NCBI RefSeq assembly: GCF_015476235.1
Contig: NZ_CP064338.1
Coordinates: forward strand, 2,046,001 to 2,110,000
From: Caldimonas thermodepolymerans
GTDB taxonomy: Bacteria; Pseudomonadota; Gammaproteobacteria; Burkholderiales; Burkholderiaceae_C
Length of the DNA: 64,000 bases
Direction of reading: 5' to 3'
Shown here: in pieces, positions 60,783 through 64,000 of the stretch
Position numbering within the stretch: position 1 is the first letter of the stretch
Layout: each line of letters begins with the position of its first letter
Notes under the pieces: generated by a model
Told to the model about the DNA's origin: nothing
The model's database searches: none
What the model saw: only the letters and a program-made list of their open reading frames with translations
Translations under genes and position numbers: made by a program

Positions 60783-62093
60783 ATGCGCATCGCCATCATC
60801 GGCGCCGGGATCGCCGGCGTCACGGCCGCACATGCGCTGGCGGCCGCCGGACACCGCGTCACGGTCTACGAACGCCGCGGCAGCGTGGCCGCGGAGGCAA
60901 GCTTCGCGCCGCTGGGCCTGCTCGCGCCCAGCCTGGCCAGCCCCGGCGTGCTGTCGCCCTTCGCCGCGCTGACGGCCGGCCGCTGGTGGCGCCTGCCGCA
61001 CGAGGCCCACATCCGCGCCGGCTGGCGCCCCGCCAACTGGCACTGGCTGTGGCAGACCCGCCAGCAGCTGGCCCGGCGCGGGACGCTGCAGCAGGCCCTG
61101 CGCGAACTGGCCGCCTACGGCCAGCAGCAGCACGCACGCCTGGTGGCCGAGCAGCGGCTGGAGTTCGAGTCCTGTCAGGGTCACATCGTGCTGCTGCCCG
61201 AGGGCTCGCGCCTCAAGGCCGCGCAGCAGGCCTGCGAGGCGCTGCGCGTCCAGGGCGTGGCGGCCCGCTGGCTGAGCGCGGACGAGTGCCGGGCACTGGA
61301 GCCGGGCCTGGAGCCGGATGCGCCGCTCGCCGCCGCGATCCACTTTCCGCAGGACGAGGCGGTCAACGGCCGGCAGATCGTGCACCTGCTGAAGGAAGAA
61401 GGCGAGCGCCTGGGTGTCGAGTTCCGCTTTGCCACCGAGGTGACGCGCATCGAGCCGGGGCGTACGCCGCGCCTGCACAGCAACCCGTCGGGCTCGGCCA
61501 CCAGCCGGGTCAGCCGCCATGCCAGCACGCTGGCCTCGCTCCCGCCCATGGAACCGCAGGAAGACGAGCACGACGCCGTGCTGCTGTGCGTGGGCGGCCG
61601 CTCGGACGCGCTGCTGCGCGCACTGCACCTGCCGCTGCCTTTGATGCCGGTGCACGGCTACACGGTCACCGCCAACCTGCGCCACATCGAGCGCACCCCG
61701 CGCGCGGCGATCACCGACGCCGCCCAGGGCGTGAGCCTGATGCGCCTCGGGCAGCGGGTGCGCATCGGCGGAGGGCTGGAAATCGGCACCCCGGTGGGCG
61801 ACCACCACGAGGCCATGCTGGACCGGCTCTACGCGGTGCTGGACCGCTGGTTCCCCGGCGCGGCGCACAAGATGCACGCGCAGACCTGGAAAGGCACCTG
61901 CCTGCAGCTGCCCGACGGCCTGCCGCTGATCGGGCCGAGCCCGGTCGAAGGCGTGTGGCTCAACCTGGGCCACGCCAACCAGGGCTGGGCCACGAGCTGC
62001 GCCGCAGCCACCCTGCTGGCCCAGAGCCTGTCGGGCCGCAACCCGGACCTGCCGCTGGAGCGCTACGGCTTGGCACGCCTGCAGCGCGGCTGA
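60783..62093 (+). CDS. DadA-like FAD-dependent D-amino-acid dehydrogenase
   Basis: A 436-residue DAO-family flavoprotein. The N-terminal FAD motif is IAIIGAGIAGVTAAHALA, with YERRGSVAAEASFAPLGLL typical of DadA-like enzymes, and a C-terminal substrate/FAD segment PDGLPLIGPSPVEGVWLNLGH. Residues about 235-262 (RLHSNPSGSATSRVSRHAS...) look like a low-complexity insertion. It forms an operon with the amidase, which suggests the amide product could feed it, but this is inference. Confidence 0.82.
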   Translation: MRIAIIGAGIAGVTAAHALAAAGHRVTVYERRGSVAAEASFAPLGLLAPSLASPGVLSPFAALTAGRWWRLPHEAHIRAGWRPANWHWLWQTRQQLARRGTLQQALRELAAYGQQQHARLVAEQRLEFESCQGHIVLLPEGSRLKAAQQACEALRVQGVAARWLSADECRALEPGLEPDAPLAAAIHFPQDEAVNGRQIVHLLKEEGERLGVEFRFATEVTRIEPGRTPRLHSNPSGSATSRVSRHASTLASLPPMEPQEDEHDAVLLCVGGRSDALLRALHLPLPLMPVHGYTVTANLRHIERTPRAAITDAAQGVSLMRLGQRVRIGGGLEIGTPVGDHHEAMLDRLYAVLDRWFPGAAHKMHAQTWKGTCLQLPDGLPLIGPSPVEGVWLNLGHANQGWATSCAAATLLAQSLSGRNPDLPLERYGLARLQRG

Positions 62094-62147
62094 CGGGCGC
62101 CGCGCCCGGCTTGGAAGCGCGGGGCCCGCGCGCTATCGTTGGGCCCC

Positions 62148-63686
62148 ATGTCACGCCCCCCTGCCCCGACACCACGGCCGGTGCGCCGCGTCACCCCGGC
62201 CGCCGCCTCTGCCTGGCCGTTGCACGGCACGGCGGCATCCCGCCGCATCGAACAACAGGCCCAGCAGGCCCTGCCCGCACACACGCTGATGCAGCGCGCC
62301 GGCGCCGCGGTCGCGCAGCTCGCGCTGGCGCTGGCGCCGCACGCGCGCCGGATCTGGGTGGCCTGCGGCCCCGGCAACAACGGCGGTGACGGCCTGGAAG
62401 CCGCGATGCACCTGCGGCGCGCCGGCCGTCCCGTGCAGGTCAGCCTGCTCGGCGACCCGGCCCGCCTGCCGGCGGATGCGCGCGCCTCGCTGCAGCGCGC
62501 GCAGGAGGCCGGCGTGCCGGTCGGCCCCGACCCGCTGCCGCCGGCGGACGCGCGCCCCGGCGACCTGGCCATCGACGCGCTGCTCGGCCTGGGCAGCAGC
62601 CGCGCGCCCGAAGGCGTGCTCGCGCAGGCCGTGGCCGGGCTGCGCCAATGGCCCGGCACCGTGCTGTGCGTGGACCTGCCGACCGGGCTGGCGGCCGACA
62701 CCGGCCAGCTGCCCGGCGGCACGGAGCGGGCCGTGCATGGCCACCACACCCTGTCGCTGCTGACGCTCAAGCCGGGCCTGTTCACCGCTTCGGGACGCGA
62801 CTGCGCCGGGCAGGTGTGGTTCGACGACCTGGACGTGCACGATGACGCGGCGCCCGACGCCTGGCTGTGCGCCCGCGAGGACGCCCCGCCCGCACGCCGC
62901 CATGCGCAGCACAAGGGCAGCTTCGGCGACGTGCTGGTGCTGGGCGGCGCCACCGGGATGACCGGCGCAGCGCTGCTGGCCGGGCGCGCGGCGATCGCCG
63001 CCGGCGCGGGCCGGGTGTTCGTCTCGCCACTGGGCGAGGCGCCGCTGGCGCTCGACCCGCAGGCGCCGGAGCTGATGCTGCGCGACGCGGACCATGCCGC
63101 GGCGCTCGACTGGAGCACGCTGACCGTGACCTGCGGTTGCGGCGGCGGCACGGCGGTGCGCGCAGTGCTGCCCAAGGCGCTGGGCAGCGCCGGCCGGCTG
63201 GTGCTCGATGCCGATGCACTCAACGCGATCGCCGCCGACCCCATGCTGCAGTCGTTGCTGGAAGCCCGTGGCCGGCGCGGTGCACCGACGGTGCTGACGC
63301 CCCACCCGCTCGAAGCCGCCCGGCTGCTCGCGCTGGACGGCGCGCAAGCGGTGCAGCGGGACCGGCTGGGTGCGGCACGCGCCCTGAGCGAGCGCTATCG
63401 CTGCGTCGTGGTGCTCAAGGGCTCGGGCAGCGTGATCGCCGCCGCCGGCGAAGCCCCCTGGATCAACCTGAGCGGCAACGCGGCGCTGGCGACCGCCGGC
63501 ACCGGCGACGTGCTCGCCGGCTGGCTCGCCGGACTGTGGTCGCAGGGCCTGGAGGCGCTGCCCGCGGCACGCCTGGCCGTGCACACCCACGGGGCGGCGG
63601 CCGATGCCTGGGTGGCCGCGCACGCACGCCCGGGACCGCTGACGGCCAGCCGCCTGATCGGCCTGCTGGCCGGCGACGCGCCCTGA
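62148..63686 (+). CDS. nnr: Bifunctional NAD(P)HX repair enzyme
   Basis: A 512-residue fusion of an N-terminal NAD(P)HX epimerase (YjeF_N; VACGPGNNGGDGLEAAMHL at about 70 and AIDALLGLGSSR) and a C-terminal ADP-dependent NAD(P)HX dehydratase of ribokinase-like fold (KGSFGDVLVLGGATGMTGAA, LDADALNAIA, TPHPLEAARLL, AGTGDVLAGWLAGL). It restores hydrated NADH and NADPH. Family length and domain order are normal. Confidence 0.93.
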   Translation: MSRPPAPTPRPVRRVTPAAASAWPLHGTAASRRIEQQAQQALPAHTLMQRAGAAVAQLALALAPHARRIWVACGPGNNGGDGLEAAMHLRRAGRPVQVSLLGDPARLPADARASLQRAQEAGVPVGPDPLPPADARPGDLAIDALLGLGSSRAPEGVLAQAVAGLRQWPGTVLCVDLPTGLAADTGQLPGGTERAVHGHHTLSLLTLKPGLFTASGRDCAGQVWFDDLDVHDDAAPDAWLCAREDAPPARRHAQHKGSFGDVLVLGGATGMTGAALLAGRAAIAAGAGRVFVSPLGEAPLALDPQAPELMLRDADHAAALDWSTLTVTCGCGGGTAVRAVLPKALGSAGRLVLDADALNAIAADPMLQSLLEARGRRGAPTVLTPHPLEAARLLALDGAQAVQRDRLGAARALSERYRCVVVLKGSGSVIAAAGEAPWINLSGNAALATAGTGDVLAGWLAGLWSQGLEALPAARLAVHTHGAAADAWVAAHARPGPLTASRLIGLLAGDAP

Positions 63687-63699
63687 AGCTGCGCGGGGT

Positions 63700-64000
63700 T
63701 CAGCCGCGACGCGGGCGCGACTTCTTGGCGGCGCTGCGGCCCGTCTTGGCCGCGGCCCCGGCGGGACGGGCCCCGGCCGTCTTGCGCGCGGTCGTGCGGC
63801 TGCGCGCGCGCACCTGGCGGTCGGCCTCCTGCACGCCCTTGAGCTGCTCGACCTTGCTGCCTGCCTTCTCGCGCTTCGCGCGCGCGGCCAGCCGCTCGTC
63901 CAGCGTGTCACGCACCAGGCGGAAGTCGATCTTGCGACCGTCGAGGTCGACACGGCTGACCTGCACCCGCACGCGCGCGCCCACGGCGTAGCGCACCCCG
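63700..64000 (-). CDS. rnr: Ribonuclease R, C-terminal part (cut by window edge)
   Basis: The last 99 residues of a protein entering from the right edge. The first part (YAVGARVRVQVSRVDLDGRK, then IDFRLV) is the end of the S1 RNA-binding domain as in RNase R, followed by a basic Lys/Arg/Ala tail (GRSAAKKSRPRRG) typical of RNase R. The catalytic RNB domain lies outside the window, so the assignment rests on this end only. It is convergent with nnr (13-bp gap). Confidence 0.75.
   Translation of the reverse strand, partial: GVRYAVGARVRVQVSRVDLDGRKIDFRLVRDTLDERLAARAKREKAGSKVEQLKGVQEADRQVRARSRTTARKTAGARPAGAAAKTGRSAAKKSRPRRG

Overview
The window is very GC-rich chromosomal DNA from a betaproteobacterium. 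The gene orders rpsF-priB-rpsR-rplI-dnaB, rpsB-tsf-pyrH-frr-uppS-cdsA-dxr-rseP-bamA-skp-lpxD-fabZ-lpxA-lpxB-rnhB, and clpB-moaE-moaD-moeA-mobB-thrC-hom, together with the protein sequences, point to the order Burkholderiales, probably the Rubrivivax/Leptothrix/Caldimonas group (genus is inference). It is mostly core chromosome. I see no rRNA, tRNA, CRISPR array or prophage.

Layout. 1-3700: the tail of an unknown gene, then two directly repeated ISL3-family insertion sequences separated by only 5 bp. 3700-14160: an accessory-looking stretch with a divergent MurA paralogue, a metallophosphoesterase and a nucleotidyltransferase-fold protein facing apart, a membrane diguanylate cyclase with an intact inhibitory site, a flavoprotein, a DUF3592 protein, and an AraC regulator divergent from an MFS exporter plus a thiamine-diphosphate enzyme. 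14369-21284: the NAD biosynthesis genes nadA, nadC and nadB, with a small ComFB-like protein, enclosed by two paralogous proteins of unusual architecture (a conserved N-terminal domain, a proline/alanine linker, and a C-terminal Roadblock/LC7-like domain). 21351-30934, minus strand: clpB with a near-consensus sigma-32 promoter, the fluoride channel crcB, molybdenum-cofactor genes, threonine synthase, homoserine dehydrogenase and an AlaA-like aminotransferase. 31084-33860, plus strand: a Mth938-like protein, a Bcp peroxiredoxin, a short terminator-ended transcription unit encoding a possible 17-residue peptide, and a PIN-PhoH ATPase. 33936-37020: dnaB and the rpsF-priB-rpsR-rplI operon. 37271-40676: a large sodium:solute symporter with its small partner subunit, a TPR protein and a small membrane protein. 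40839-44253: PEP synthase head to head with its regulator PpsR. 44247-59166: the long translation/isoprenoid/outer-membrane/lipid A gene run. 59428-64000: an amidase, a DadA-like oxidoreductase, the NAD(P)HX repair enzyme and the C-terminal end of RNase R.

How it fits together. Most of the window is housekeeping: precursor supply (NAD, molybdopterin, threonine, isoprenoid, phospholipid, lipid A), outer-membrane assembly (BamA, Skp, RseP) and protein synthesis or quality control (S2, EF-Ts, RRF, S6, S18, L9, ClpB). The most novel-looking material is the pair of Roadblock-type paralogues around the nad genes with the ComFB-like gene beside nadC, the tandem ISL3 junction whose termini are diverged but whose core is homogenised, and the peptide-in-terminator unit upstream of phoH. 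All family assignments come from reading motifs; no database search was run.
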